Assembly: GCA_007570785.1 (NCBI GenBank)
Contig: ML660201.1
Coordinates: 32,487,840-32,551,839, forward strand
Length of the DNA stretch: 64,000 bases
From: Antilocapra americana
Taxonomy: Eukaryota; Chordata; Mammalia; Artiodactyla; Antilocapridae
Reading direction: 5' to 3'
Positions 63,861-64,000 of this stretch are shown here, in pieces. The notes below the pieces were generated by a model, which was not told the origin of the DNA, did no database searches, and saw nothing but the letters and a program-made list of their open reading frames with translations. How positions within the stretch are numbered: the first letter of the stretch is position 1; each line of letters starts with the position of its first letter. Position numbers and translations under genes: made by a program.

Positions 63861-64000
63861 TGGGTTTCCCTCATGGCTCGGTGGTACAGACTCCACCTGC
63901 CAATGCAGGATATGTAGGTTCAATCCCTGGGTTGGGACAATCTCCTATAGACGGAAACAGCAACCCATTCCAGTATTCTTGCCTGGGAAATTCCATGGAC
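63861..64000 (+). mobile_element. Bov-tA SINE, cut by window end
   Basis: Sense copy: TTGGGTTTCCCTCATGGCTC, CACCTGCCAATGCAGGATAT, TTCAATCCCTGGGTTGGGAC and CATTCCAGTATTCTTGCCTG ending CCATGGAC at the edge. The last ~70 bp must lie beyond 64000. Confidence 0.95.

Overview
This is a stretch of a ruminant nuclear genome, most likely from a bovid. Three things point there. SINEs of the Bov-tA/BovA and ART2A types occur about twenty times. There are three sizeable pieces of the RTE-type LINE BovB, plus ruminant-type L1 3' ends. Finally, a mammalian split gene has its exons scattered across large AT-rich introns. The sequence alone does not separate cattle, buffalo, sheep and goat.

The only gene I can support is MAGI1 (membrane-associated guanylate kinase, WW and PDZ domain 1) on the + strand, seen as three coding exons: 38698-38817, 53269-53475 and 61382-61583. 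They join in frame with canonical AG/GT splice sites and encode part of the guanylate-kinase-like (GK) domain, the acidic linker and the first half of WW domain 1. Everything else is intron: more than 38.7 kb upstream of the first exon, 14.45 kb, 7.9 kb, and the first 2.4 kb of the next intron. No promoter, first exon, last exon, CpG island, structural RNA gene or second gene is visible.

Layout. 1-38697: upstream intron, with L1 3' ends (2.8, 3.5 kb), a 2.1 kb antisense BovB (6.3-8.4 kb), an ART2A flanked by a 15-bp direct repeat (9.3 kb), an old L1 split by a second ART2A piece (10.1-10.9 kb), a ruminant L1 (13.5 kb), L2 (20.3 kb), a sense BovB (22.4-23.6 kb), a repeat-poor block (23.6-27.1 kb), an L1 inserted with a 5' inversion (27.1-27.6 kb), and old L1, MIR, DNA-transposon and SINE copies up to 37 kb. 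38818-53268: intron with old L1s, SINEs, an L1 3' end (40.5 kb) and a third, antisense BovB (49.8-50.7 kb). 53476-61381: L1 3' end, a long repeat-poor AT-rich stretch, and two SINEs near 59.5 kb. 61584-64000: old L1, MIR and a SINE cut by the window edge.

The window reads as the slow build-up of mobile elements in a very large scaffold-protein gene. I found no undescribed system. The most informative observations are structural: the twin-primed L1 with a perfect 16-bp target-site duplication, duplicated and inverted BovB/ART2A pieces that could form double-stranded RNA in the MAGI1 pre-mRNA, two in-frame skippable exons, and a repeat-poor block that may hold regulatory sequence. Repeat family names come from remembered consensus features, not a database search, and repeat ends are approximate unless a target-site duplication is quoted.
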